Made by a program: the position numbers and the translations under genes
Part shown: in pieces, positions 7,690-15,834 of the stretch
How positions within the stretch are numbered: the stretch's first letter is position 1
Layout of the letters: every line of letters begins with the position of its first letter
From: NBML01 sp029939535
GTDB lineage: Bacteria > Desulfobacterota > Desulfobacteria > Desulfobacterales > Desulfobacteraceae
Direction: 5' to 3'
Assembly: GCA_029939535.1 (NCBI GenBank)
Contig: JAOZST010000055.1
Span: forward strand, 1 to 20,732
DNA: 20,732 nt
The notes under the pieces: model-generated
Database searches by the model: none
What the model was told of the DNA's origin: nothing
Seen by the model: only the letters and a program-made list of their open reading frames with translations

Positions 7690-9330
7690 TCAGGAATGCT
7701 TTTTGTCAAGTATGGTTCTGACCCGCCTGGAAAATTCATTCAAAGCAAAGGGTTTCTGAATAAATTCATGGCACCCCTGATGTAAAAGCCCTTCCACCTT
7801 TTCGTCCATTGGATGCCTGCTGGTGACCAGAAACCTGGCCTGATCATTTATTTTTTTAATTTCAGAAAACACTTTTGTACCGTCCATTCCAGGCATGATC
7901 AAATCCAGTACCACCAATGAAATCCTGTTTTTATATAAGCTGAAAATATTGACAGCCTCCAGTCCATTCCTGGCAAGAATGGTTTTATACCCCAGTTTTT
8001 TAAGAAAATTTTTCCATATTATTAAAACTTCTTCATCATCATCCGCCAGCAAAATGGTTTCAGAGCCTTTGGGCATCTGCTCAAAGTCCTGGATCTCTGT
8101 TTGATCATCTCGGCTTATAACCTTGCTTGAAGCTGGCAGACAGATATTAAAGGTAGAACCTTCCCCTTTTCTGCTCTCAACCGTGATAAATCCTTCATGA
8201 TTTTTTACAATCCCAAACACAGTGGAAAGACCAAGGCCCCTGCTTTGTGTCTCCCCGGTTGTCCTTGTGGAAAAAAATGGATCAAATATTTTTTTCTGGA
8301 CTTTCATATCCATGCCAATACCGGAATCCTTGATTGATATTTCTATATACTTGCCAGGAACCACGTCAAAGGGATAGCGATGGTCCTCCCTGACAACAAT
8401 ATTTCGGGTACTGACAAATATTTCCCCGGGATCAATCATTGCCTGGGATGCATTCATCAAAATATTGAGGCAGACCTGCTCCAACTGGGAATGATCCCCT
8501 TCAACCAAATGGAGTCTTTTATCCATTGATTCATGGATCGTAATATCTTTCCTGGAGGGCTTAAATATGTTCAACGCCATGGCCAATACCATATTTACAT
8601 CCAGCTCGGAAATCTGATATTTCCCACCCCTGGCAAAACCCAGGAGCCGCCCTGTCAGTTCCGCAGCCGTATCCACCAGTTTTGCAATCTGATGGATATG
8701 GGAAACGATTTTTTCCGAGGCAGTGCCATCAATACGCATAAGGGATAAATGACCTTGGACCCCCATTAAAATATTATTAAAATCATGGGAAATCCCACCG
8801 GCCAGAACCCCGATGGCTTCCATTTTCTGGGCCTGCTGGAGTTGAATCTGAAGGGATTTTAACTCTGAAATATCCGTTATAACCACCACGTATCCTTTTT
8901 CCGGGTCACCTGGGTCCAGGCGGGATGTTCGTATTCTGCAGTCAAAGGGGATACCATCTTTTCTGGAAAGTCTTGTCTCAACCACAGCTGTACCGTATTT
9001 TTTCAGATCCATTGCAAGCCTTGCACTGACTTTTTTATATTCCTTTTCAGTGGGGTACAATATCTGGGAATTTTTTCCCTCAAGTGAGCCAAATTCATAT
9101 CCCAGCAGTGAATAAAGACTCTCATTGGCCCAGCCCAATATCCGACCTTTGACAATTCCAATGCCGGCAGGTGAAGCTGCCAGCAGATCTTTCATCTGCT
9201 GGGCGCTCAACTCAAGTTGCCCTTGGACAGATTGCTCTGAGGGATCATGGGATATCTCTCTGGGCTCCAGGGATTGTGTCAATTCATTTAATTTTTTTTC
9301 AAAATTGTTTTTATGATATTCTTCTGCCAT
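7690..9330 (-). CDS. Orphan cytoplasmic hybrid sensor kinase (PAS-HisKA-HATPase-REC)
   Basis: A 546-residue signalling protein without membrane segments. A short N-terminal coiled-coil-prone part leads to one PAS domain (about 46-158). The dimerisation/phosphoacceptor helix has His182 in GGISHDFNN, the HDFNN subtype common in hybrid kinases. The ATPase domain (about 275-400) shows an N box (CLNILMNASQA, 287-297), G1 DSGIGM (335-340) and G2 GLGL (365-368). A C-terminal receiver (about 425-545) carries acidic D430-D432, phosphoacceptor Asp476 in VVLDLIMPG and Lys526. All catalytic residues are present. No response regulator with a DNA-binding output is adjacent, so its partner must be elsewhere or it works by phosphate exchange with its own receiver. 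The signal is unknown. Confidence 0.93.
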   Translation of the reverse strand: MAEEYHKNNFEKKLNELTQSLEPREISHDPSEQSVQGQLELSAQQMKDLLAASPAGIGIVKGRILGWANESLYSLLGYEFGSLEGKNSQILYPTEKEYKKVSARLAMDLKKYGTAVVETRLSRKDGIPFDCRIRTSRLDPGDPEKGYVVVITDISELKSLQIQLQQAQKMEAIGVLAGGISHDFNNILMGVQGHLSLMRIDGTASEKIVSHIHQIAKLVDTAAELTGRLLGFARGGKYQISELDVNMVLAMALNIFKPSRKDITIHESMDKRLHLVEGDHSQLEQVCLNILMNASQAMIDPGEIFVSTRNIVVREDHRYPFDVVPGKYIEISIKDSGIGMDMKVQKKIFDPFFSTRTTGETQSRGLGLSTVFGIVKNHEGFITVESRKGEGSTFNICLPASSKVISRDDQTEIQDFEQMPKGSETILLADDDEEVLIIWKNFLKKLGYKTILARNGLEAVNIFSLYKNRISLVVLDLIMPGMDGTKVFSEIKKINDQARFLVTSRHPMDEKVEGLLHQGCHEFIQKPFALNEFSRRVRTILDKKHS

Positions 9331-9451
9331 AAAAATTCACCGATTCCTGTTTCGCAAATTGACGGAGGCTTGACTAACTGATAAGTATAACAGACTTTTT
9401 CCCATTTTACTAAGACAAGGGCAAAAAAAAACAAAAAAAGACCCAGAAGAA

Positions 9452-11047
9452 ATGCTTTTTAAAAAAAATATATCCTTTTTATTACTCTATTTTCCTGCAT
9501 TTACCAGTGGATTGATGCTCACGGCCTCTTTTCCAGACACCAGCCTGTTTTACCTTGCCTTTGCCGCACTGGTTCCGTTACTGGTTTCCATCCAGTCCAT
9601 GACTTACAGGGCCTCATTTTATGCAGGCTTTGTAACGGGGTTTGCCCATTTTGTGACCCTTATCTACTGGATTATCCCCACGGTGAACATTTACGGCGGC
9701 CTCCATCCCCTGCTCGCCCTTTCTACTCTGGCCCTTTTGTGCCTGTATCTTTCCCTCTATATCGGGGGATTTACCTTTTTAATCAAAAAAATGGACCTGA
9801 GCCCTGGTGTACTGCCCCTTGGTGGGGCATGCCTTTGGGTGGGGATTGAATATATAAGAGCCCATGCCCTGACAGGATTCCCCTGGGGAATTCTGGGCTA
9901 TAGCCAATATTCAAACACAACTCTGGTCCAAATGGCTGACCTGACAGGGGTTTTGGGCCTTTCTTTTTTGATTGTGCTTTGCAATTTTCTAATCACCCAG
10001 CTATGGTTTTATTTCAGGCCATTGTCCGTTCCAGCCCACAGCAGGGACGGCAATGGACGGGCATTACTGATCATTTTCTGCTACACTCTGGTGTTTATGG
10101 GATCTGCCCTGGCCTATGGCATGGCAAGAATCAAGACAATTGACTCCCTGATCCAGGCAGCCAGAAAACCAGAAATTTCTATTATCCAGGGCAATATCAC
10201 CCAGGATCTTAAATGGGATAAAGAGTTTAAAGACTTCACCCTGGAAAAATACGGCAGCCTTTCCCTGGCAGCAGCCCAGACAGATCCAGACCTCATCATC
10301 TGGCCGGAAACAGCGCTGCCTTTTTACTATGGCCATGACATGGATTACTCCATGCAGGTGGATGCCTATATCCGTAAAATTAAAACCAATTTCCTGATTG
10401 GCAGTCCAGCTGTTACAACCGGCAAAGAAGATTTTAAATATTATAACAGGGCTTATATGCTCAGCCCTGCTTCCATTGTCACTGGCTTTTATGACAAGAA
10501 TCATCTGGTTCCCTTTGGGGAATATGTTCCTTTTCAGAATTATCTGGGATTTCTTGGAAAAATCACAGCCCAGGCTGGAAATTTCAGTCCAGGTGACAAT
10601 ACCTTTACCCCTCTTCAGTTCAAGAATCATAAAACCGGGGTACTGATATGTTTTGAAATCCTTTTCCCTTCCATTGCCTGTGAATTTGTTAAAAATGGAG
10701 CAGATATTCTGACCACCATCACCAATGATGCCTGGTTTGGAAACACCTCAGCCCCGAGACAGCATTTTTCCATTGCCGTGCTCAGGGCTGTTGAAAACCG
10801 GAGAAGCGTTGTCAGGGCTGCCAACACCGGCATATCCGGTTTCATTGACCCCAATGGCCGGATCATTGAAGAAACCAGTCTGTTTACAGATGCTGCCATC
10901 ACCCGGCCAATACCGGCCTTACATGAGATCACTTTTTTTTCCAGACACCCGAACCTTGCGGGTTTGGCTGCTCTGGTTGCAATCTGCCTTGGTTTCATGA
11001 TAAAAGGTACAAACACAAACAAAATTTTTAGGAGAACCCAAATATGA
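9452..11047 (+). CDS. lnt: Apolipoprotein N-acyltransferase
   Basis: Inner-membrane enzyme that adds the third acyl chain to the N-terminal Cys of lipoproteins, the last step before Lol export. It has 531 residues. The N-terminal half (about 8-225) holds several hydrophobic membrane spans; the nitrilase-type periplasmic domain (about 240-495) carries the catalytic triad Glu286 (IIWPETALPF), Lys349 (YDKNHLVPFGEYVPF) and Cys400 (GVLICFEILFP), placed like E267/K335/C387 of E. coli; a last span (about 500-520) follows. The ATG at 9452 begins MLFKKN. It is divergent from the kinase gene with 121 nt between. The stop TGA at 11045-11047 overlaps the prfB ATG. It matures lipoproteins such as the RlpA of this window. 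Confidence 0.96.
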   Translation: MLFKKNISFLLLYFPAFTSGLMLTASFPDTSLFYLAFAALVPLLVSIQSMTYRASFYAGFVTGFAHFVTLIYWIIPTVNIYGGLHPLLALSTLALLCLYLSLYIGGFTFLIKKMDLSPGVLPLGGACLWVGIEYIRAHALTGFPWGILGYSQYSNTTLVQMADLTGVLGLSFLIVLCNFLITQLWFYFRPLSVPAHSRDGNGRALLIIFCYTLVFMGSALAYGMARIKTIDSLIQAARKPEISIIQGNITQDLKWDKEFKDFTLEKYGSLSLAAAQTDPDLIIWPETALPFYYGHDMDYSMQVDAYIRKIKTNFLIGSPAVTTGKEDFKYYNRAYMLSPASIVTGFYDKNHLVPFGEYVPFQNYLGFLGKITAQAGNFSPGDNTFTPLQFKNHKTGVLICFEILFPSIACEFVKNGADILTTITNDAWFGNTSAPRQHFSIAVLRAVENRRSVVRAANTGISGFIDPNGRIIEETSLFTDAAITRPIPALHEITFFSRHPNLAGLAALVAICLGFMIKGTNTNKIFRRTQI

Positions 11048-12133
11048 GTGCAGAATTAAAACAGTCCATTTCATCTATTTCCGCTAAAGCAGACCAGCTC
11101 AGGGAGTATCTTTGACCTCCCGGTAAAGGAAAAACGCCTGGGCGAGTTGGAACATTTCATTGCCAAACAAGATTTCTGGAACGATGCAGACAAGGCCACA
11201 AGCTTTTTAAAAGAACGGAATACTCTATCCAACCTCATTGAAACCTGTAAAACTATCTTCAATGACATTGAAGAGGCAGACCTGCTGCTGGATATGGCCC
11301 ACGAAGAATCAGACAGGGAAAGTGAAAAAGAGGTGGAAGTCCTTCTAACGGATCTGGAAAAAAAAATCAAAAAATTTTCCCTGGACATCACCCTCACCCA
11401 TGAAGACGATGCACGGGATGCACTGGTCTCTATCAATGCCGGTGCCGGCGGTACTGACTCCCAGGACTGGGCTGAAATATTATTCAGGATGTATACCCGT
11501 TGGATTGACAAAAAAGGGTATAAACTCACCATCATTGATTTTCAACCAGGCGATGAGGCAGGAATCAAAGGGGCAACCCTCAGGGTTTCCGGTGAAAACT
11601 GCTATGGGTTCATGAAGGTCGAATCCGGAGTTCACAGACTGGTTCGAATCTCACCCTTTAATGCCAGTGGAAAGCGTCATACCTCCTTTGCCTCTGTTTT
11701 TGTCTATCCTGAAATCAAAGATGAAATCAAAATAGACATTGATGAAAATGATTTGAGAATAGACGTTTACAGAGCAAGTGGAGCCGGGGGTCAGCATGTC
11801 AACAAAACCAGTTCTGCAGTGCGGATCACCCATTTGCCAACAGGGGTTGTGGCCCAGTGTCAGCAGGAATCTTCCCAGCACAGAAACAAGGAGATAGCAT
11901 TCAAAGTACTTACATCCCGCCTCTATCAGCTTGAAAAACAAAAGCAGGAGCAAAAAATGCAGAATCTCCACGACGGTAAGGATGATATTGCCTGGGGAAG
12001 CCAGATCCGTTCCTATGTTCTCCACCCCTACCGCATGGTCAAGGACCATAGGACAGGCTATGAAATAGGCGATGTGGACAGGGTATTGGATGGAGATCTG
12101 GACCCCTTTATTGAAAGGGTACTCTTATCCTGA
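11044..12133 (+). CDS. prfB: Peptide chain release factor 2, programmed +1 frameshift
   Basis: RF2 reads UAA and UGA stops. The coding sequence is joined: codons 1-23 run from the ATG at 11044 to CTT at 11110-11112, then an in-frame TGA (11113-11115) is bypassed by a +1 shift onto GAC at 11114, and the second frame ends at TGA 12131-12133. The product has 362 residues. The shift site has the classic layout: internal SD-like AGGGAG at 11101-11106, a 3-nt spacer, then CTT TGA C. The codon-recognition tripeptide SPF is at about 203-205 and the catalytic GGQ at about 248-250 (SGAGGQHVNK), as in E. coli. Low RF2 raises shifting and restores RF2 (known autoregulation). The start overlaps the lnt stop (ATGA). 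Confidence 0.97.
11101..11116 (+). promoter_or_regulatory. prfB +1 programmed frameshift site
   Basis: AGGGAGTATCTTTGAC: an SD-like hexamer pairs with 16S rRNA three bases upstream of the CUU-UGA slippery pair. It differs from the E. coli site by one base in the SD part (AGGGAG instead of AGGGGG); slip codon, stop codon and following C are identical. Upstream reading (LREYL) and downstream reading (DLPVKEKRLGELE) fit RF2 only if the shift happens. Confidence 0.95.
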
Positions 12134-12148
12134 TACCAGTGATACCAG
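12131..12148 (+). repeat. 9-bp tandem duplication at prfB end
   Basis: TGATACCAG occurs twice in direct contact. The first copy begins with the prfB stop codon TGA; the junction of the two copies makes the GTG that could start the HD-domain gene. Confidence 0.8.
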
Positions 12149-12699
12149 TCATGAATCCCCTATCCCTAATTGGAAAATATTATCCCCCGGAATCTACCCT
12201 GTACAAAATCCTGGTGGGCCACAGTCAACAGGTGGCCCAGAAAAGCCTGGAAATAGCCCGGAACCTTGCGCATCTTGGGCCGGACTTTGAATTCATTGAA
12301 AAGGCAGCCATACTCCATGATATCGGTATTTTCATGACCCAGGCTGAATCCATTGGATGTGTGGGTAAATATCCCTATATCTGCCACGGCTATCTGGGCC
12401 GTCAAATCCTGGATGAACAGGGGCTTGATCCGGGTTTTGGCCTTGTGGCTGAACGCCATACCGGGGCCGGCATCACCCTGGAAAATATTATCCAGGAAAA
12501 TCTGCCCCTGCCTCACAGGGATATGGTTCCTGTCACCCTTGAAGAAAAAATCATCTGCTGTGCGGATAAATATTTTTCCAAAAGCCCAAAAAACAGAGAT
12601 AAAACAATGAATCCCCCTTTGATTATAGAAAAGCTTGAAAAAATCAATAAAGGCCATGCCAGACGATTTGCAGGATGGGTTGAGGAGTTGAATCTGTGA
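12139..12699 (+). CDS. HD-domain (HDIG-type) phosphohydrolase
   Basis: A 186-residue (from GTG) or 182-residue (from ATG 12151) metal-dependent hydrolase of the HD superfamily. Likely metal ligands, numbered from GTG: H28 (LVGHSQQV), H60-D61 (ILHDIGIF), H83 (ICHGYLG), H107 (ERHTGAG) and D143 (CCADKYF). Such stand-alone HD proteins usually act on nucleotides or phosphomonoesters; the substrate cannot be told here. It follows prfB by 5 nt (GTG) or 17 nt (ATG). Neither start has a proper ribosome site nearby, so coupling to prfB translation is likely. The 9-bp repeat TGATACCAG, present twice, covers the prfB stop and creates the GTG. It ends 5 nt before the stop of the convergent 87-residue gene. 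Confidence 0.85.
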   Translation: MIPVMNPLSLIGKYYPPESTLYKILVGHSQQVAQKSLEIARNLAHLGPDFEFIEKAAILHDIGIFMTQAESIGCVGKYPYICHGYLGRQILDEQGLDPGFGLVAERHTGAGITLENIIQENLPLPHRDMVPVTLEEKIICCADKYFSKSPKNRDKTMNPPLIIEKLEKINKGHARRFAGWVEELNL

Positions 12700-12704
12700 G
12701 AATT

Positions 12705-12968
12705 TTATATTCCCACATTATCCAGAAAATGCCTTCGTTTCATCCGGAATAAATTTTTGTCCTCTTTCACAAGGAAAAAAAAAGCCTTATTCCCATCATC
12801 AAAACATTCATAAAGACCGGTATAGTCCTCAAGGTCTTGAACATCGCATACCCTTTGCACATCATCGTGGAACCGTTCACACACCTTTGCCCAGTCCTCT
12901 TGCTTTGCGCCTGGTTTGATCTTTATTTCCTGTGGATCTTTTTGAAATTCCGCCTGGATCGATTTCAT
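12705..12968 (-). CDS. Small acidic hypothetical protein
   Basis: An 87-residue protein that I do not recognise. It is rich in charged residues, has no membrane segment, and contains two cysteines in the middle (CERFHDDVQRVC) and one at ECFDDG. The end is basic and aromatic (FFFLVKEDKNLFRMKRRHF). It looks genuinely coding: the ATG at 12968 is preceded by a GGGGGC-type purine-rich ribosome site, and the frame fits neatly between the convergent HD-domain gene (5 nt) and the activator gene upstream (93 nt). It may be transcribed behind the activator, but nothing links their functions. Confidence 0.6.
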   Translation of the reverse strand: MKSIQAEFQKDPQEIKIKPGAKQEDWAKVCERFHDDVQRVCDVQDLEDYTGLYECFDDGNKAFFFLVKEDKNLFRMKRRHFLDNVGI

Positions 12969-13061
12969 ATTTCGCCCCCAGATATATTTGAGTAATCGTC
13001 CTGATGATCATATAAAATATCACCTGAATTTGTCCATATAAAAAAATAAATTCCCCCTTAT

Positions 13062-14669
13062 TTAAAAAAATGGACTGTTTTTCCGGCCTACTTTCCGAGC
13101 AATTTTCAGGCCAACTTTCCGGCCAAAGGGTATATTCAATTTTTTCATCCTCTTGCGCAAGGTTGAGGGGTGGACATTCAGCAGCCTGGCAGCACCCTTT
13201 TCCCCTTCCACCCGGCCTTTGCACAGATCCAGGACACGACAGATATGAGCGGATATCACCTGGTCCATCTCCAAATGAGCATCTGGAAATTCCCTGCCAG
13301 TATATCTATTGTCTACTGTATATAATGGGGCAGAGGCGGTAAGTGCTTCCCCTTTACCAATTTCCTTGAAAAACAGATAATCTTTCCGGTCCAGTATCAT
13401 GGAACGTTCCACAGCGTTTTCAAGCTCCCGGATATTGCCCGGCCAATGGTAATTCATGAGCCTGGTCATGGCTTCAGAAGATGGTGAAAGGATTTTGGGG
13501 CGTTTCATTTCCCTGGATTTTTTTTGGATGAAATGCCGGATAAGTGCCGGGATATCGGCTTTTCTATCCCGCAAAGGTGGAATAAGAATTGGAAAGACCC
13601 TTAGCCGGAAAAACAGATCTGCTCTGAATTTCTGCTTTTCCATCATCTCCTCCAGGTTCCTGTGGGTTGCGGCAATGATCCGGATATTTACCCTTACGGT
13701 TTCACTGCCCCCCACCCGGTCAATCTCTTTTTCCTGAAGAACCCTGAGCAGTCGAATCTGGGCCTCTGCAGTCAATTCCCCAATCTCATCCAGGAAAAGG
13801 GTTCCTCCCTGGGCCCTTTCAATCCTGCCCCGTTTCCTGGCAATGGCACCGGTAAAAGCCCCTTTTTCATAGCCGAACAATTCGCTGTCCAGAAGAGCGG
13901 CAGGGATAGCCCCACAGTTCACCCGGATAAAGGGCCCGTCTTTTCTAAGGGAAAGATTATGGATGGCATTGGCAAGCACTTCTTTGCCAGTACCGGTTTC
14001 CCCAAGTAAAAGCACCGGACTTTCAAGGGGAGAGACCCTGTGAACCATTTCCATAACCCCTGCCAGACCCTGATTGGAACCTACCACCTTTTCACCAGTC
14101 ATTTTATTCAGCTCATCCTGGAGATACCGGTTATCATCTGCCAGAACCTCCTTAAGATTTTTCAATTCCCGAAACCGTAAGCTGTTGGTCAGGGCAATGG
14201 CGCAGGGTTTGTCCAGGAGACTTAAGAGACGGACATGCTCGGGTAAAAATTTTTCCCGGCCATTGTTAAATACGCTGAATATTCCCAGCATGGTCTTTTC
14301 CAGCACAAGATCCATTACCACAGCAGAAAAATCCCAGGCCTTAAGACGATCTGCTACTGGGCTTGTGATGGGATCATCCCCAAGGCGGTCAATAACCCTT
14401 ACCCTTCCCAGCCTGTGGTCATTGATCTGCTTTCTACCCCTGGCTGACAAAGGAATTTTCATGGAGGTGGCCACCCCCCCCTGATGAGTGGCATGGGCAA
14501 TGGTTTCCACAACCCCCTCTTCCTTGTGAAAAACATAAAATCCCATCTGAACTGCCGGGATAAACCTGCGGATGTACAAAAGACATTGGTGTAGAGCCCG
14601 ATCAATTTCCAGGCTTGAGCATAATTTTAATGTGGCTTCCCTGAAAAAAATCTTTTCGTCAATTCCCAT
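13062..14669 (-). CDS. Sigma-54-dependent activator (GAF-AAA+-Fis)
   Basis: An enhancer-binding protein of 535 residues. A GAF-type sensor domain covers about 15-165, then the AAA+ motor (about 195-425): Walker A GETGTGKE (223-230), the sigma-54-contacting GAFTGA loop (270-275), Walker B GTLFLDEI (289-296) and WPGNIRELEN (409-418). A Fis-type helix-turn-helix follows (about 485-512, GAARLLNVHPSTLRKRMKK). There is no receiver domain, so control is by a ligand or redox signal through GAF, as in NorR/FhlA-like proteins. Oddity: the last 20 residues include a duplicated basic octapeptide. It is divergent from hbd, and the shared region holds a near-consensus -24/-12 promoter facing hbd, so it probably activates the hbd-acyl-CoA dehydrogenase-thiolase operon. 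GGGAG precedes the start by about 10 nt. Confidence 0.94.
   Translation of the reverse strand: MGIDEKIFFREATLKLCSSLEIDRALHQCLLYIRRFIPAVQMGFYVFHKEEGVVETIAHATHQGGVATSMKIPLSARGRKQINDHRLGRVRVIDRLGDDPITSPVADRLKAWDFSAVVMDLVLEKTMLGIFSVFNNGREKFLPEHVRLLSLLDKPCAIALTNSLRFRELKNLKEVLADDNRYLQDELNKMTGEKVVGSNQGLAGVMEMVHRVSPLESPVLLLGETGTGKEVLANAIHNLSLRKDGPFIRVNCGAIPAALLDSELFGYEKGAFTGAIARKRGRIERAQGGTLFLDEIGELTAEAQIRLLRVLQEKEIDRVGGSETVRVNIRIIAATHRNLEEMMEKQKFRADLFFRLRVFPILIPPLRDRKADIPALIRHFIQKKSREMKRPKILSPSSEAMTRLMNYHWPGNIRELENAVERSMILDRKDYLFFKEIGKGEALTASAPLYTVDNRYTGREFPDAHLEMDQVISAHICRVLDLCKGRVEGEKGAARLLNVHPSTLRKRMKKLNIPFGRKVGLKIARKVGRKNSPFF
13079..13126 (-). repeat. 24-bp imperfect tandem duplication at activator 3' end
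   Basis: Plus-strand units 13079-13102 and 13103-13126 match at 20 of 24 positions (both start TTTTC and contain ACTTTCCG). In the activator they encode FGRKVGLK and IARKVGRK (residues 515-530), a basic extension past the helix-turn-helix. Confidence 0.75.
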
Positions 14670-14717
14670 GTGATCGATTCTCCCTGGATTTTTCCATCCT
14701 GCTTTCTATCCTATTGC

Positions 14718-14775
14718 ACAGTTTATATTAAATCAGGAAAATAGAACAGAATTTTCTTTACCATGGAACAGTTTA
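14718..14775. promoter_or_regulatory. Possible activator-binding sites (ACAGTTTA repeats)
   Basis: ACAGTTTA occurs at 14718-14725 and again at 14768-14775, exactly 50 bp apart, with a related GAACAG between at 14744. They lie about 80-135 bp upstream of the -24 element, the usual distance for enhancer sites of AAA+ activators. The arms are short and not clearly palindromic, so this is a weak guess. Confidence 0.25.
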
Positions 14776-14853
14776 AGAGCAAACAACCTGCAACAGCCAG
14801 CACCCTCATAGTCTTACCCGCCAAGCTGCCTGGTATCAAAGGGTCTTTATAAG

Positions 14854-14869
14854 TGGCACCATTTATGCT
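14854..14869 (+). promoter_or_regulatory. Sigma-54 (-24/-12) promoter of hbd operon
   Basis: TGGCACCATTTATGCT matches the RpoN consensus TGGCACGNNNNTTGCW at all but two fixed positions. The invariant GG (14855-14856) and GC (14867-14868) have the required 10 bases between them. Transcription should start near 14880, leaving a leader of about 63 nt before the hbd ATG at 14943. A sigma-54 activator is encoded divergently next to it. Confidence 0.85.
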
Positions 14870-14942
14870 TCTTTCAAAAAAGGTAAAAAAAGCAAAGAAA
14901 GGCAAAACAATAACAATTTTACAAACAATTCAGGAGAAAAAA

Positions 14943-15800
14943 ATGGAAATCAAAAAAGTATGTATCCTCGGGGCTGGAATCATGGGATCTGGTATTGCAC
15001 AAATTGCTGCCCAGGCAGGATTTGAGGTCATGATCCGGGATATGGAAGACAGGTTTGTGGAAAACGGAATCACTGGGATCAAAGGCAACCTGGAAAGAGC
15101 CGTGTCCAAGGGGAAAATGAACCAGGAAGAGGCAGACGAAATAATGAGCCGGATCACAGGAACAACAGACCTTACAATGGCTGCCCAGGATGCGGACCTG
15201 ATCATTGAAGCCATCATTGAAGTCATGGAAATCAAAAAACAGGTCTACCAGGAACTGGACAATATCTGTAAAAAAGAAACTCTCTTTGCCTCCAACACTT
15301 CGGGATTGTCCATAACAGAGATGGCCAGCGTAACCAAACGCCCTGAAAAATTTGTGGGTATGCATTTTTTCAACCCCGTACCTGTGATGAAGCTGGTGGA
15401 ATTAATCCGGGGGTTTGCCACCTCCGACGACACCCTGAATATTGCCAAAGATTTTGTGGAAACCATTAAAAAAACCTCCATTGAGGTAAAAGAGGCCCCG
15501 GGTTTTGCCGTTAACCGTATCCTCTGTCCCATGATCAATGAAGCCATCTTTGTCCTGGCAGAAGGGATTGCCAGCGCAGAGGACGTAGACAATGCCATGA
15601 CCCTGGGCGCCAACCATCCCATCGGCCCCCTGGCCCTGGGAGATATGGTGGGACTGGACACCATACTCCTGGTTCTGGATGGATTTCACAGGGAATTGGG
15701 TGAAGACAAATACAGGCCGGCTCCCCTGCTGAGAAAAATGGTCCGGGCTGGATATCTTGGCCGGAAAAGCGGAAAAGGTTTTTACGATTATACAAAATAA
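14943..15800 (+). CDS. hbd: 3-hydroxybutyryl-CoA dehydrogenase
   Basis: NAD(P)-dependent oxidation of 3-hydroxyacyl-CoA (or the reverse reduction) in beta-oxidation/butyryl-CoA metabolism, cytoplasmic. The 285 residues match the stand-alone bacterial family. The Rossmann domain begins with the nucleotide-binding GAGIMGSG (10-17). Catalytic residues are S120 (SNTSGLS), H141 (GMHFFNP) and N191 (AVNRI), equivalent to the usual S/H/N set. The C-terminal dimerisation domain ends RKSGKGFYDYTK. The ATG at 14943 is chosen because AGGAG lies 7 nt upstream and the Rossmann fold starts right there; the in-frame GTG at 14853 lies upstream of the predicted transcription start. First gene of a three-gene operon, 34 nt before the acyl-CoA dehydrogenase gene. 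Confidence 0.96.
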   Translation: MEIKKVCILGAGIMGSGIAQIAAQAGFEVMIRDMEDRFVENGITGIKGNLERAVSKGKMNQEEADEIMSRITGTTDLTMAAQDADLIIEAIIEVMEIKKQVYQELDNICKKETLFASNTSGLSITEMASVTKRPEKFVGMHFFNPVPVMKLVELIRGFATSDDTLNIAKDFVETIKKTSIEVKEAPGFAVNRILCPMINEAIFVLAEGIASAEDVDNAMTLGANHPIGPLALGDMVGLDTILLVLDGFHRELGEDKYRPAPLLRKMVRAGYLGRKSGKGFYDYTK

Positions 15801-15834
15801 TAAAGAATTTATTCTATAAAATCGGGAGGAAAAT

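Noticed and set aside
7509..7690. CIRCE or sigma-32 element before hsp20
   Set aside because: TTAGCA and GAGTG are both present but more than 30 nt apart rather than in a 9-nt-spaced inverted repeat, and no CTTGAAA/CCCCAT pair is found.
9331..9451. Promoters in the kinase/lnt divergent region
   Set aside because: TTGACG, TTGACT and TATAAC occur, but no pair has 16-18 nt spacing, so I could not assign a promoter.
10064..10630. A 188-codon open frame on the minus strand
   Set aside because: It overlaps the catalytic domain of lnt in antisense and shows no family motif or ribosome site.
11113..11115. In-frame stop in prfB as a pseudogene sign
   Set aside because: It is the conserved programmed frameshift stop of RF2, with SD-like element and CTT slip codon in place.
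14853..14942. In-frame upstream extension of hbd from GTG 14853
   Set aside because: It overlaps the sigma-54 promoter and precedes the expected transcript start. The extra residues are Lys-rich and unlike the family; the ATG at 14943 has a proper AGGAG.
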